This document shows, one piece after another, positions 11,771 to 23,700 of a stretch of 64,000 bases of DNA. The notes beneath the pieces were generated by a model. That model searched no databases and was not told where the DNA came from. It was given only the letters and a program-made list of their open reading frames with translations. The DNA lies in the NCBI RefSeq assembly GCF_025766255.1, contig NW_026516673.1, positions 310,001-374,000 of the forward strand, given 5' to 3'. A program made the translations under genes and the position numbers. This stretch comes from Zychaea mexicana. Taxonomy: Eukaryota; Mucoromycota; Mucoromycetes; Mucorales; Lichtheimiaceae. Each line of letters starts with the position of its first letter. Position 1 is the first letter of the stretch.

Positions 11771-14700
11771 ATGTGGGTGACGAGTGCCATCAAACTTCTT
11801 GTATGCGCGGTTACCGTTTCATCCCTGGCTAACGCCAGCCCATTGACAGAAAAACGAGATCCCCATGAGTAAGTTGTTATGGGCGATAATAACCCGATTT
11901 GGATGGTCCCGTTTACCTCCGCCCCATTTTTCTTGAAAAGCGTTACTAAAAAGGATAAACAACGAAACCTGCTGTTTGTTGTTATAGCGAAAAGAAGCCT
12001 GTCTACTTGGATCCACGTGCAGATATTGAAGACCGTGTCGAAGATCTTTTGGGACGTATGACTTTGGAAGAAAAGATGTATCAATTAATGCAAGGCAACA
12101 TCGAAAACATGATTGACTCTGATATGCAGCTCAATGCAACTACACTCAGGCCGTGGGGAACCACTTTTGGTAACACACAAAGCGAATTATATAAGCTGCA
12201 CGACCCTTTCATAGCAATATTACTAATACGCCCTTGTACATTACATACCACTTTAGCTGCAAATATCGCCCGTGAGCCATTGGTCCGCTTGGTCAATGAA
12301 ACCCAATCATGGATGATCAACGATAATCGTCTTGGTATCCCAACGATCATGCAGTCAGAAGGTACAAATTTGTTTGCGTATTTATCCTTTCTCTTAAACA
12401 TAAATGTAGCGTTCATAGCATATCCCGCATGGTTTGAATGTTCATTTACGACCCTTCATTTTAGGTGTCCATGGATATATCGATATAAATGCTACCATCT
12501 TTGCAACGGGCATGGGAATGGCTTGCTCGTTCAATACCGAACTCATGCACAAGGTGGGCGATATCGTAGGCACCGAAGCCGCAGGCATCGGTATCCACAA
12601 CATCTTTGGTATGTCAGTTCCTTTTCTATTAATATTTGACCAGCAGTTAAACTTTCCTGTGTTACTGAATAACTTCTGTCAATTAAAATGCTCTCTAGCC
12701 CCTGTACTTGATCTTGCAAGAGAACCTCGCTTTGGAAGAATTGAAGAAGGCTATGGTGAAGACACACATTTGACCGGTGAAATGGGCAAAGCCTATGTCG
12801 AAGGTTTGCAAGGCGAGCCACGTCCTGGTACACCTAAAACTGCAAAGCACCGCATTGCCGCAATGGTGAAGCATTTTGTTGGTTTCGGCCCGTAAGTTTT
12901 GATAAACGTTATCTGCTATTGTATTGTACTTGTCGTATAACGGCTGATATTTATATGATGTACTCTTTCTTTTTAAGATCTATGGGTGGTCTTAACCTTG
13001 CCCCTGTTGTCGGTGGTGAACGAGACATGCGAACCATCTATCTTCCCTCCTTCAAGCGAGCCATCATGGATGGTGGAGCATTATCTATCATGACCGCTTA
13101 CCAGTAAGTTATAATTTATATACTGTACAATGTCTCACACGAAGCAGTATAAAGAAGCATACTGATAACTGTTGATCTATCAGTGCATACGATGGTATCC
13201 CCTCAGCGATCGACAAACATCTTAACACTGAGGTCTTGCGTGACGAATGGGGCTTCAGCGGTTTTGTTTCGTCTGACTCTGGAGCTATTGCCAATTTGTG
13301 TGATTTGCACTTTGTCTGCGACGGTTCCATCCTTGATCCTCAAGCCGCCATTCTTGCACTGAATGCCGGTAACGATATTGAGATGGGTGGTCGACCTGTA
13401 AGTACTCAGTTACTGATCAGATTTAATATGCTATAAGTGATTAGGTACTGATTTACGTCTTTCCCCAATCCTTTTGTATATGTATCATAGATGCATTTTC
13501 AAAACATCGTTGAGCAAGTGGAGAAGGTATATACAACATACGTACTATATATTTGCATAGGATTAAAGCTTACCAACCCTTTTTTTCTTGCTGTTAATTA
13601 TAGGGCAACCTCAATATTGATGTCGTCGATGAATCCGTCCGCCGCACCTTGCGTGTCAAGTTCTTGCTCGGCTTGTTTGAAGTTCCCTATGGTTCGGCCG
13701 ACTACGCTGACAACATTCATACTGATGAGCATGTTGATATTGCCCAACAAATGGATGAAGAATCGATTGTCCTTCTCGAGAACGATGGTACACTTCCACT
13801 TGAAGAAGACTCCCTCGATTCGGTTGCCATCATTGGTCCTCAAGCTGCTGTCATGCAATACGGTGTCTATGTTCCTCACGGCGTTTTCGAGCGCGGTGTG
13901 ACTCCTTTGGACGGTATCAACAGCCTTGTCGGCGATAAGGTCGAAGTCAACTATGCTGAAGGTTGCAAACTCTGGTCACTTGATGAAAGCGGCTTTGAAG
14001 AGGCCGTGGAAGCTGCAGAGAAATCTGATGTCGCTGTCGTAATGGTCGGCACATGGACCCGCGATCAACTTGAGCTCTGGCAAGGCTTCAATGCCACAAC
14101 TGGTGAACACGTCGATCAGAATGACTTGGGTCTTGTCGGCGCTCAAATGAACCTTGTCAAAGCCATCCAAGCAACTGGAAAACCTACTGTCGTCGTCTTC
14201 ATAACTGGTAAACCCACAGCTGAGCCATGGATCAAAGAAAATGTCAATGCGATTGTCAACGCCTTCTACCTCGGAGAAACTGGCGGCACTGCTCTTGCCA
14301 ATGTTCTATTTGGAAAGGTTAACCCAAGTGGTAAACTCTCTGTTTCATTCCCAACTTACGTCGGAAGCTTGCCTGCCTACTACAACTTCCCCAAGAGTGG
14401 CCGACCTATCAACCCTGGCATGATCCATGAGAACGGTACCATGCAATTTGGCTGGCAATACACTTTGGGCACACCTGAGCCACTCTGGTACTTTGGTCAC
14501 GGTAAATCATATACTACCTTTGAATACAAGAGCATGGAGCTATCCAAGTCCAAGATTCGTCAGAACGAAAAGAAAGACATCATTGTTTCGGTAAGTAATA
14601 AAAATGAAGGCGATTTCGTTTTTCACTGTCGCATATATCTAAACCTTCATAATTCTTCTCCTTGCGAATTTAGGTTACTGTTGAGAACACTGGCGACCGT

Positions 14701-14958
14701 GACGGAAAGGAAATCGTTCAGGTTTATGTCGACGATGTGATTGCAACTGTCGTTGTGCCAAACAAGTCCCTTCGCGGCTTTGCCAAGGTTGATATCCCCG
14801 CTGGTGAAACAAGAACAGTCGATATACCCATTAGACTTGAAGAATTGGAAGTCTGGACCATGGAAAACAAATTTGTTCTTGAGAAGGGCGACTTTGTTCT
14901 GTATGTTGGTGGAAGCTATGCTGAGCCTAGCTTGAATGCGACATTGACTGTTGTCTAA
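11771..14958 (+). CDS. Secreted GH3 beta-glycosidase, copy 1
   Basis: Ten exons (11771..11868, 11988..12169, 12257..12361, 12465..12608, 12699..12891, 12978..13103, 13184..13397, 13491..13526, 13604..14590, 14674..14958) encode 789 residues. A signal peptide (MWVTSAIKLLVCAVTVSSLA) is followed by a Lys-Arg dibasic site (LTEKRD) that may be Kex2-cleaved, so export is expected. The GH3 N-terminal barrel has REPRFGRIEEGYGED, KHFVGF and the nucleophile D314 in GFVSSDSGA. The second sandwich domain and a C-terminal fibronectin-III-like domain (ending SLNATLTVV) follow. GH3 enzymes release terminal beta-D-glucose or beta-D-xylose; beta-glucosidase is the likelier activity, but beta-xylosidase cannot be excluded. 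The exon layout is the same as in copy 2 at 20749. An AATAAA-like signal lies just after the stop, near 14997. Confidence 0.9.
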
Positions 14959-16856
14959 GAAGATATCCTGAAGCCTTTGATTTAATCTTACATATTCAAT
15001 AAATTCTCACTCTGTAATTCTCAATAAATACGCAAAAGTGCTTCGCTCGGTTGATGTGTTTTTTGACACAACCCATATCATCACGCATGTCGAGTTACCT
15101 ATGAGAGAATAGAGCTACATACAACATAGTATAAGTGGGCAAATTGCTGGCCTACAACAACGATTGTGTTTATATCAATATGTCAGAGGACACATTTGTT
15201 GCAATGGTAACGGCGATTGTTAGCCACGCGTATGTAACACAGTGCCGTCACCCAGTAAGTAGGGATTGCTACGAGTGTCATAAGTACTCTTTATAGAGCT
15301 ACAAATTCCTTACGCGTCCACCGCCATCAATTTGCTACAACCTCAAGCCCATGAAATATATTGTCCCACCCAGTTTTCAAAAATCCGAGGCATTAACACA
15401 TAACATTTTTGCCAAAAGTCTGATGTGGCAGCTTAAGCTCTCCTCAACGTTATAAAAGTCCTCAAAAACTATTATTTGAAACAAAGCCAATGGCGAAATT
15501 TTACATAATTGCCGAAGAGGGAAATGAGAGAAGCAGCGTTTTATGCAGTACGCATCGGACACTGTCATCATCTCCAGGGTAGCACTAACGGGACCACTCA
15601 ACCGGCAGCTGATAGCATAATTTTAGACAGACGCATCCGTTTTGGTATATAGGGCGCTTTCATATTTCGCGTTTCGTGTATGCACAACCTGAAATTGGGA
15701 GAAAGACGGGAGCAATTATAAGTTTAGAAATAGTTTGATGGAAGTGGCAGAGTACGTCGTGACGAAAGTGGTTGCAATAGAAGAAAGGCAGCGAGGTGCT
15801 TGTTAATTCATATATCATGCGTTGCGTTTCCACAAAGCGAGCTTGCTGTAAACAGCTCACATCAGAAAGCGACATTGATCGGAAATATTTCCTTTTGGAA
15901 TTGAAGTTGACACTGACCAACAAAACTGCAGATTGCGGGGTAAACGGTTCAGTAACCAGTGGCTTTCAAAATCTGCCAAAAACGGTCAGCGTGTGAATAA
16001 AATACTTTTAAAAGGGTAAGCTGATAATATCCTGAGCTCTGAATAAACAACACTATGACAATAACGTAATGTTTTAAAACATCCAGCGCTTGTCCTCTCC
16101 GACAGGATCTCACAACACTGGCCGTCATGTTTATTTCCCAATTGTGATACCTATGTCCTCTGTTTTTTTCAATATCATACGAGCTTAATGGGACAAATCG
16201 GTACATAGATCTGTATACGACATATGATAAGGTATTGACCGGGTCCGGCTTTCTTGTTCATCATAGTCAATGTTACATGTTCGCCCCCCGTCCAGTATTA
16301 CTCCTTCAGCAGCATCTCTTACAGCATCTTCCCGAAATAACCGTACAGCCCTCTCCCACCCAACAATTATGAGCAATCCAACAGTTAAGCTAGTACAAAG
16401 CTGCTTATAATAAAAATAAAAGTATCGTAGTAGTATAGATTTTCTTTGTACATGACACAAGTCAGAGTGCTGATATTTTATAGGGGAAAATAAAAGTACG
16501 TAATGCTACTGTTGCAAAACTTAGAAAACGAGTTATATAGTAATAAATACGTAATTTTTCATGTCCCATTAAACCTGCTATATCTTTAGGTACAGTATGA
16601 ATACGGCTTGTTTATTAATGAATCGTAGCTTGACGGATAACGTGTGGCTGTTGTGACTTCAAGGACCTCTTGCATTTCTAATTGACCCAGAAAATTTCGT
16701 CTACACTATTCAACATTTTTTTTGTACAGTATGAGCCGGGTGGAGGCGGAAATTTTATTGGTTGGTCACACGTTCAAGGAATTGGCGTGCCAAAATGAAA
16801 CGAATAAATGAAGCAACAAGAGCAAAGAAAAGAAGTACGAAACAAGATATGAGATT
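14959..16856. other. Intergenic after GH3-1, no gene seen
   Basis: About 1.9 kb with AATAAA-type sequences near 14997-15030 that may serve as polyadenylation signals for the GH3 gene. Small frames on both strands look random. No repeat structure was recognised. Confidence 0.45.
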
Positions 16857-17559
16857 TTAATCATCCACATGAATCTGAGGATGTAGTTGGTGGTAGCCCA
16901 AAAGGTAGCCTATTGGCTGATCGAAATGTTGTTGCTGGCAGTGTTGTCGATAGCGCCTAGTATTGGTGAGTTGGTCGACGATGGAACTGAGCGCTTGCCA
17001 CAAAGGGAAGCCATCCATTGTGCCGAAAGTGTTGTCGTGGCCACCGAGGGCATGATATCCCGGAAGACAAAGACGAGCAAAGAATGGTTTCAAGCGCATG
17101 GCTCATCGATAACGGCGGTGAGAAAGCGGCGAAGAACCCCGGGGTGAGCAATGCTGCCATCTGTTGGCAAACGTGGCCGCAAATAGCCCAAAGCGTTGTC
17201 AAAGACATAAACATCGTTCGCAATCATGGTGCTGAGAGTGGGCGAGCGAAGAAGCGATGCAGTGTCTTGATCCGGTGCTGCAGTCCAAATGGCGGTGGTG
17301 GGCAAACGTAGAGCTACAGCTGGTGGAATTTGTATACTCGAAGAGTCGAAATTCAGGTAGTCAAAGGCTTAAAAAAAGATGGACGCAAATAAAGACAGAG
17401 AAGACTTGAAATACCTAAAACATGTGGGCGCCATAATCAAGTAGTGATTTGGAAATGACGGATTCAAAGCAAGCATGTGGTAAATCAAGTATGATTTAGC
17501 CAGGCTGGGTGCCAGATCACTGGTGTATGGATACGCCAGAATAGGACGAAGCCAATCGT
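16857..17559 (-). pseudogene. Frameshifted unknown gene fragment
   Basis: Minus-strand coding-like relic of unknown function. Two exon-like blocks (17415..17559 and from 17367 down) are separated by a GT-AG intron at 17368-17414 that keeps frame, reading DDWLRPILAYPYTSDLAP and then FDYLNFDSSSIQIPPAVALR. The frame breaks near 17090-17100 after LTAVIDEP. The adjacent frame continues with MRLKPFFARLCLPGY and FGTMDGFPLWQALSSIVDQL to a stop at 16857. A one-base indel would explain the break. No start codon or N-terminus was found. Further upstream, near 17800-17870, a short minus-strand stretch (KFGRVVGNGSYGQM) resembles a protein-kinase glycine-rich loop, but any link is speculative. Confidence 0.4.
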
Positions 17560-18437
17560 CTATTCAACAGCCACACTTATCACTATAGTCAACCGAATGA
17601 AGCCAATAATGGAAGCCACTCTTGATGTTATGGTTGAAACAAGACAAGTCATTATATAGCCAGCGTTCAGCGAGTCAATACTAACGAGTTTTATGTAGCC
17701 CATACCATCACCATCAGGTGCTGATTAAGAGGAGTAGACTAAAGCGATCATAAAAACTTTTTTATCCATCCGCTTTTTTTTTAAATTGCATTGTTCGGCA
17801 GCCATTTGACCGTAAGATCCGTTACCGACAACTCGCCCGAACTTGCCATCCTGATAGCACTTATTTACTTTCTGATAACAAGTATGTTGAAATCGAACTG
17901 ACAGTTCTCGAAAAACTCAATGAGAGAGTGCTTTTGGTGTGTTTGTGCCATAGTAATTCGTCTTTTAAAATGTTCAAAACTAATGGTTGGTCGAGACGTA
18001 ATCAAGCATCGCGCGCGGCAAACCACATCCCTTTTAATATCCATCACCTCCCTCCCTTTTTTCCCTTTTGTAATAATTGCCACATTGTCATCAAAGACAC
18101 AACAAAAAGCTACCAATCACGTGCTTACAGCAACACAAAGTATATATACCAAACCTTCTAGCATCAGCAAAATACGCGGTTGCACACCATGTAAGACGGC
18201 AACAAACGACAACCAAGCAGCCGCCACCAAACAAGCAAAGCATCCCACATCGCGACAACACAAGAGCATCCCACCATGCTTCTTGAAGAAGCATACCACA
18301 ATATTATATAAAAATATCACATCATCTACATATTACCAGACAAATAACTAGCAGTTTCTCCCCTCTCCCGAATATATAAATAAGCATCGTACATCAATAA
18401 AAAAGACGGATCATTATTCTAATCTAGTACATATATA

Positions 18438-18797
18438 CAGTAGGCGCTCGCTAAGCCGATCACTTCTAAGCCGATATTCTCGCTAAGCCGATCATTTTTC
18501 ATAAATTACCGACCCGGGAAGCAGTGAATATCGAGCTTGCTCGGTAAGCCGATCACCGATCATTTCTCTGTGACATATCGGCTTATATAGACCAATAAAA
18601 CCACAGTATTTCATATCCTCATATATCTGAGACATGCGGGAGTCGAACAAGCGATCAAAATGTTTACTGTGTATATAGTATTAACAGACGAAGACCCCAC
18701 TCATTATATCGGGCATCGAATTCGATAAGCCGATCATTCGCTAAGCCGATCACTTTTGGGTCATGACCGAAGTGATCGGCTTAGCGAGCGGCTACTG
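18438..18797. mobile_element. Pogo/Tc1-like MITE, 360 bp, TA target duplication
   Basis: The left end CAGTAGGCGCTCGCTAAGCC (18438 on) and the inverted right end ending GCGAGCGGCTACTG (to 18797) form terminal inverted repeats of about 27 bases with one mismatch. Both ends are flanked by TA (18436-18437 and 18798-18799), the target duplication of the Tc1/mariner/pogo superfamily. The motif AAGCCGAT recurs at least six times inside, for example near 18451, 18468, 18485, 18547, 18727 and 18744, with inverted copies near 18580 and 18775. These look like subterminal transposase-binding repeats. There is no open frame for a transposase, so the element is non-autonomous. Confidence 0.75.
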
Positions 18798-18819
18798 TAC
18801 TTATCCAAACTATATTCGA

Positions 18820-20000
18820 TTAGCGCAACTTGGCCCTTACACACGCCAAGTCGCATAACAGTGTGCCATCATCGAGCCCTCTCCCAACATCCACACAACA
18901 AGCCGAGCAACCAATAACATCTATCGACTCTACTACAACATCGCGATAGCGAAAAAAAGCATTCAATACCTTGGTATCCCATTCAACCATGACGGAATTG
19001 ACTCCGATTTGCTTGGAAGAACGAATCACCAAAGCATCAGGTGCCACAGCATTATATAGGTTTTTTCCTTAGTAATGGCTGTTGATTTTTTTCTACTTGG
19101 CGCAAATTTTATATATCTGTAATATAAAATCCTGCCAACCTGAAAAAAATTGTTGCGCCAAATAAATATAACCAACCGCCATCTCTAAGGAAAAGACCTG
19201 TATAGACGACTTGACATTCATCATATGGTATCGGTCTCTGCTAGCATTAACTAAAATAGCAAATCTTTGTCCGAGCAGTACTTGAACATGGTCTCGCTAT
19301 CACAGCTTTCTCAACCACATATATTCACAAACTCCAGCAAGTGCAGTAGGGCTCTATTAAAATGGTACATACTCAACCGCAACGCCGACACCATATTACC
19401 CACTGTTGTCCTAGTGGTGCTATCCGACCTACCATCCATGCAATTCCACACCTGCGCGCGCTCCAACTAAAGTTCACCGCCTGTCTGCAATTATATCAGT
19501 ATTTACGTTGGCACGCTCTGTCGAACTATTCTTTCTCTGTGAGAAAAAGGGCTATCAACATTGGCGACGTTTGGCCTCAGACAATCCCTTTCATTAACTT
19601 TATATCAAGTTAAACCACGGTGTCAACCTCCCAAAGACCTTGTTCTCTACCTTTCCGCCTTTTCCGGAAATTGCAAACAGCATACTCGCTCCAAGCTGCC
19701 GTTGTGACATCACCACTGGCCAATCGGTCAGACTATTGCCCCTAGTCTTTAATAGCTCCCTGATGCTTTCGGGCCACTTTCCGAGCTAAAACCCGACGAT
19801 ATACAACCACAGAGCTGCATTTTAACCATCTATTTTGCTCTGAGGCCAAGCTATTGTGTGGCAGATGGAAAAGAGCCTGGCCGGCTCTGCTCCGTACCCT
19901 GCGCGAAATAGACCGTCTCAGCCATCCAGGTGCTAACTATGATGCAACAGATACAGAGTCTGCTCCGGAGGATACCGTTCTCTAGACACACACACCCGCA
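18820..20000 (+). mobile_element. Degenerate LINE-like reverse-transcriptase remnant
   Basis: Around 18955-19030 the plus strand reads KKSIQYLGIPFNHDGIDSDL, which resembles the segment just after the catalytic box of non-LTR retrotransposon reverse transcriptases (consensus YLGxP). After the small hairpin element at 19053-19204, scattered coding-like pieces continue, such as WPALLRTLREIDRLSHPG near 19870-19930. Stops and frame changes are everywhere, so no protein can be made. No poly-A tail or target duplication was found. The call rests on one motif plus weak downstream resemblance. Confidence 0.35.
19053..19204. mobile_element. Small hairpin MITE, about 152 bp
   Basis: The left arm TATATAGGTTTTTTCCTTAG (from 19053) pairs with the inverted right arm ending AAGGAAAAGACCTGTATA (to 19204). 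Similarity continues inward through ATGGC-GTTG-TT and TTGGCGCAA on both sides, so nearly the whole unit folds back on itself with about 75 percent pairing. It lies in the LINE-like remnant directly after its YLGIP motif. No open frame is present. The ends could instead be bounded slightly inside the TATA. Confidence 0.5.
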
Positions 20001-20748
20001 TATACTCTTCCTTACAGCCTACCCTAAAGTGTCATTCTTCTTGTTCTCATTATCCGTTCCATTTTTCTTCCTAATTCTAAAGCGACGAGTGCGTGCAGCG
20101 CTGGTGAGAGTCTAAAAAAGATGATTGCATAGCAATCCATATAAGAAATCATATCTATCACGATAGCAATCAGTTAGACAGCATATACTCAAAGGCGTAT
20201 GAAAAAAAGTCGTTACTGCTATGCGATGATGGTGTACTGTGAAGGAAAGTGAAATGTGTTACTCAGATCGAAACGTTCCATGCACCACTTTTAACGGTTA
20301 TTCAAATCCTAGTGGACTCGGTTAGCAAAAGAGGTTGGCTATACATGGGCATCAATCAAGTTTCGTCACACATCCCCGCCTTTTTTCTCGTCATTAATCC
20401 GCCTCAATTCCACCTCTCTCTTCCGCTTTCCTGTCCACCTCAGGTCCGCCTTTTTCACACGCGTACTTTATGGATGACTTGAGACTTGCGAAGGACGAAG
20501 AATATGCTATCATTAATGAGCCGAGGAAAGGAAACACACATTAGTAGAAACTAATAATCTTAGCTATATTTGTACGAGAAAATTCGGTGTATGGGAGAAA
20601 CAAGGTGTATGGCTTATTGAAATTCCATATGGAATTATCTGATACTTCTTTCTTGGACTACAAATAGTATATATAAGCTTGTTGACCTTCTTTTCTTTTT
20701 TCGCTTCATCACATTTTACGATCCTCCAAATCACCAGTCCAAACGATT
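20001..20748. promoter_or_regulatory. Upstream region of GH3-2 with TATA box
   Basis: Noncoding stretch before the second GH3 gene. TATATATAAG at 20668-20677 lies about 72 bases upstream of the ATG at 20749, a spacing close to that of the TATA-like site of copy 1. A pyrimidine-rich leader (TTCTTTTCTTTTTTCGC) follows. No other site was assigned. Confidence 0.5.
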
Positions 20749-23700
20749 ATGTGGCTAACCAACGCTGTCAAACTAGCTTTATGTGCTTTTGCGCTATCAC
20801 CCTTAATTGAGGCTCTTCCGACGACAGAAGATGGTAGTAGTGATAAGTATGTATGACCAAAATATGTGTCCGATCCGTCGTTTTATATCAAATATACTAA
20901 AAAACGTGTTTGTCAGGCATCCGACTTATTTAGATCCTGATGCTAGCATCAACGACCGCGTCGAAGATCTCATCGGCCGCATGAACGTGGAAGAAAAAAT
21001 GTGGCAACTGGTTCAGGGCAATATCCAACATGTAATCAACGATGAAATGCAGCTCAATACAAGTGCACTTAAACCATGGGGAACTACTTCAGGTAACAAC
21101 ACTACTGTTACGTTTCGATATGTGTTAGAACGAGTGCCCTTTGTTATTGACAAATCATTATAATCAAACTATGTTCTTTTATAATAGCTGCTTATATGGA
21201 ACGTGATCCACTAGCCCGACTTATCAACGAAACTCAGTCATGGATGGTGCAGGAAACTCGTCTTAAAGTACCCACGATTATGCAAACAGAAGGTAACATA
21301 ACTTCAACAATCTCGATACACAGCTATTAGACATCTGGGTTTTATCATCAATATTAATCACCTCTTCGTTGTACAGGTGTGCATGGCTGGGTCGACCCCA
21401 ATGCAACCATGTTCACCACGGGAATTGGAATGGGGTGTTCATTCAACGTCGATCTTATGCACAAAGTGGGTGATGTCATTGGCACTGAATCTGGTTCTAT
21501 CGGTATCCATAATCTGTTTGGTATGTCAGTAATATATACATCGCTTCTTCTAGTTTTGTGATATGTACATTTTTGGATGTTAATGAGCCTCGTGAAATTT
21601 TCTTTCTAGCCCCTGTACTTGATCTTGCACGGGAGCCTCGCTTCGGACGAATTGAAGAAGGTTATGGTGAAGATCCACATTTGACAGGTGAAATGGGAAA
21701 AGCCTATGTCGAAGGTATGCAAGGCGGACCGCGTCCCGGAGCACCCAAAACTGCAAAGCATCGTATTGCTGCGATGGTTAAACACTTTGTTGGTTTCGCC
21801 AGGTAATTGAAATCATTGCTACGCCTGTATACCTTTTTAGCGATATTCAACAGAAACCCTGTTACTCTTTCATAGCCCGATGGGTGGAATTAACCAGGCT
21901 CCTGTTGAAGCCGGCGAGCGAGATATGAGAACTATTTACCTACCACCCTTTAAACGAGCCATTATAGGCGGTGGTGCTCTGTCCATCATGAGTGCCTACC
22001 AGTGAGTATACTCGTACTAAATTTTGTCCTTGCTGACATAGAATCCCAGTACTTTGCTTACATTGTTACTTGTTCTTTTATTAGTTCGTATGATGGTGTA
22101 CCTTCTATAATCGATAGACATACACTTACCGAAGTGTTGCGAGACGAATGGGGTTTCGAAGGCTTTGTTATCTCTGATTCTATGGCCACTCATCGATTGT
22201 GTGCTGCCCAATTCATTTGTGACCCTTCCATTCCGCTTAACCCTGAAGCTGCTATCCTTCCATTGAATGCCGGTAATGATCTCGAACTAGGTAGTGGACC
22301 TGTAAGTATATCAAATACTATTCTTCAGGAGTTGAGGAGATAGCGCACTTGTTTCCACATATAAAACTTACACATTCGTTTTAGATGTATTACGAAACTA
22401 TTGCCGAGCAAGTCGAGAAGGTATGCCATTTCTAGGCAATATTTACTATATACTTTATGCGTATAATGACATCCCCTTGTCCGATCAAACTAAAATTATA
22501 CATCGTACTTACATAGGGTAATCTCGACATTGAGGTGGTCAATGAGGCGGTTCGTCGACTTTTACGTGTGAAATTTTATCTTGGTTTATTTGAGCTTCCC
22601 CATGGAGGTGTGTTCAACTACAATGATTATATCCATACACAAGAGCATATTGATATTGCCCAACAAATGGATGAAGAATCAATTGTCCTTCTCGAGAACG
22701 ATGGCACACTTCCACTTGATGAAGACTCCCTCGATTCAGTTGCCATTATTGGACCTCAAGCTGCTGTCATGCAATACGGTGTCTATGTCCCTCCAGGCGT
22801 TTTCGACCGCGGTGTAACTCCTTTGGACGGTATCAACAGCCTTGTTGGCGATAAGGTCGAAGTCAACTATGCGGAGGGTTGCAAGCTCTGGTCACTTGAT
22901 GAAAGCGGCTTTGAAGAGGCCGTGGAAGCTGCAGAGAATTCTGATGTCGCTGTCGTAATGGTTGGCACATGGACCCGCGATCAAGCTGAGCTCTGGACTG
23001 GCTACAATGCAACAACCGGTGAAAATCGTGATCAAAATGATTTGGGTCTCGTCGGCGCTCAATTGAACCTTGTCAAAGCCATTCAAGCAACTGGAAAACC
23101 TACTGTCGTCGTCTTCATTACTGGTAAACCCACGGCTGAGCCATGGATCAAAAATAATGTCAATGCGATTGTCAACGCCTTCTACCTCGGAGAAACTGGC
23201 GGTACTGCTCTTGCCAATGTTCTATTTGGAAAGGTCAACCCTAGTGGTAAGCTTTCTATTTCATTCCCCAACTACGTTGGAAGCTTGCCTGCCTTCTACA
23301 ACTTCCCCAAGACTGGCCGAACTATCAACGCTGGCAAGATCCATGAGAACGGCACCATGGAGTTTGGCCAAGCTTACACGCTGGACACCCCTGAGCCCCT
23401 CTGGTACTTTGGTCACGGTAATTCATACACTACCTTTGAGTACAAGAGCGTGGAGCTTTCCAAATCCCAGATTAAACAGAACGAAAAGGAGGACATCATT
23501 GTCACTGTAAGTGGAACGACATATTATATTTTCTTCTTTCGCTTTAGCAAGCCCTCTGTATCTCATATCAATCCCGTCTGTGAATTCCAGGTTACTATTG
23601 GGAACACTGGTGACCGTGATGGAAAAGAAGTTGTCCAAGTCTATGTTGACGATGTGATTGCATCTGTCGTTGTACCCAACAAGTCTCTTCGCGGTTTCGC

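Noticed and set aside
16600..16745. TACAGTATGA repeats as transposon ends
   Set aside because: Two short direct matches only; no inverted partner or target duplication.
17090..17305. Treating the unknown gene at 16.9-17.6 kb as intact
   Set aside because: The frame changes near 17095 and no intron with usable ends bridges it, so it is listed as a pseudogene.
18630..18660. tRNA-like GGGAGTCGAAC sequence
   Set aside because: No acceptor stem or anticodon arm could be folded around it, and it lies inside the MITE.
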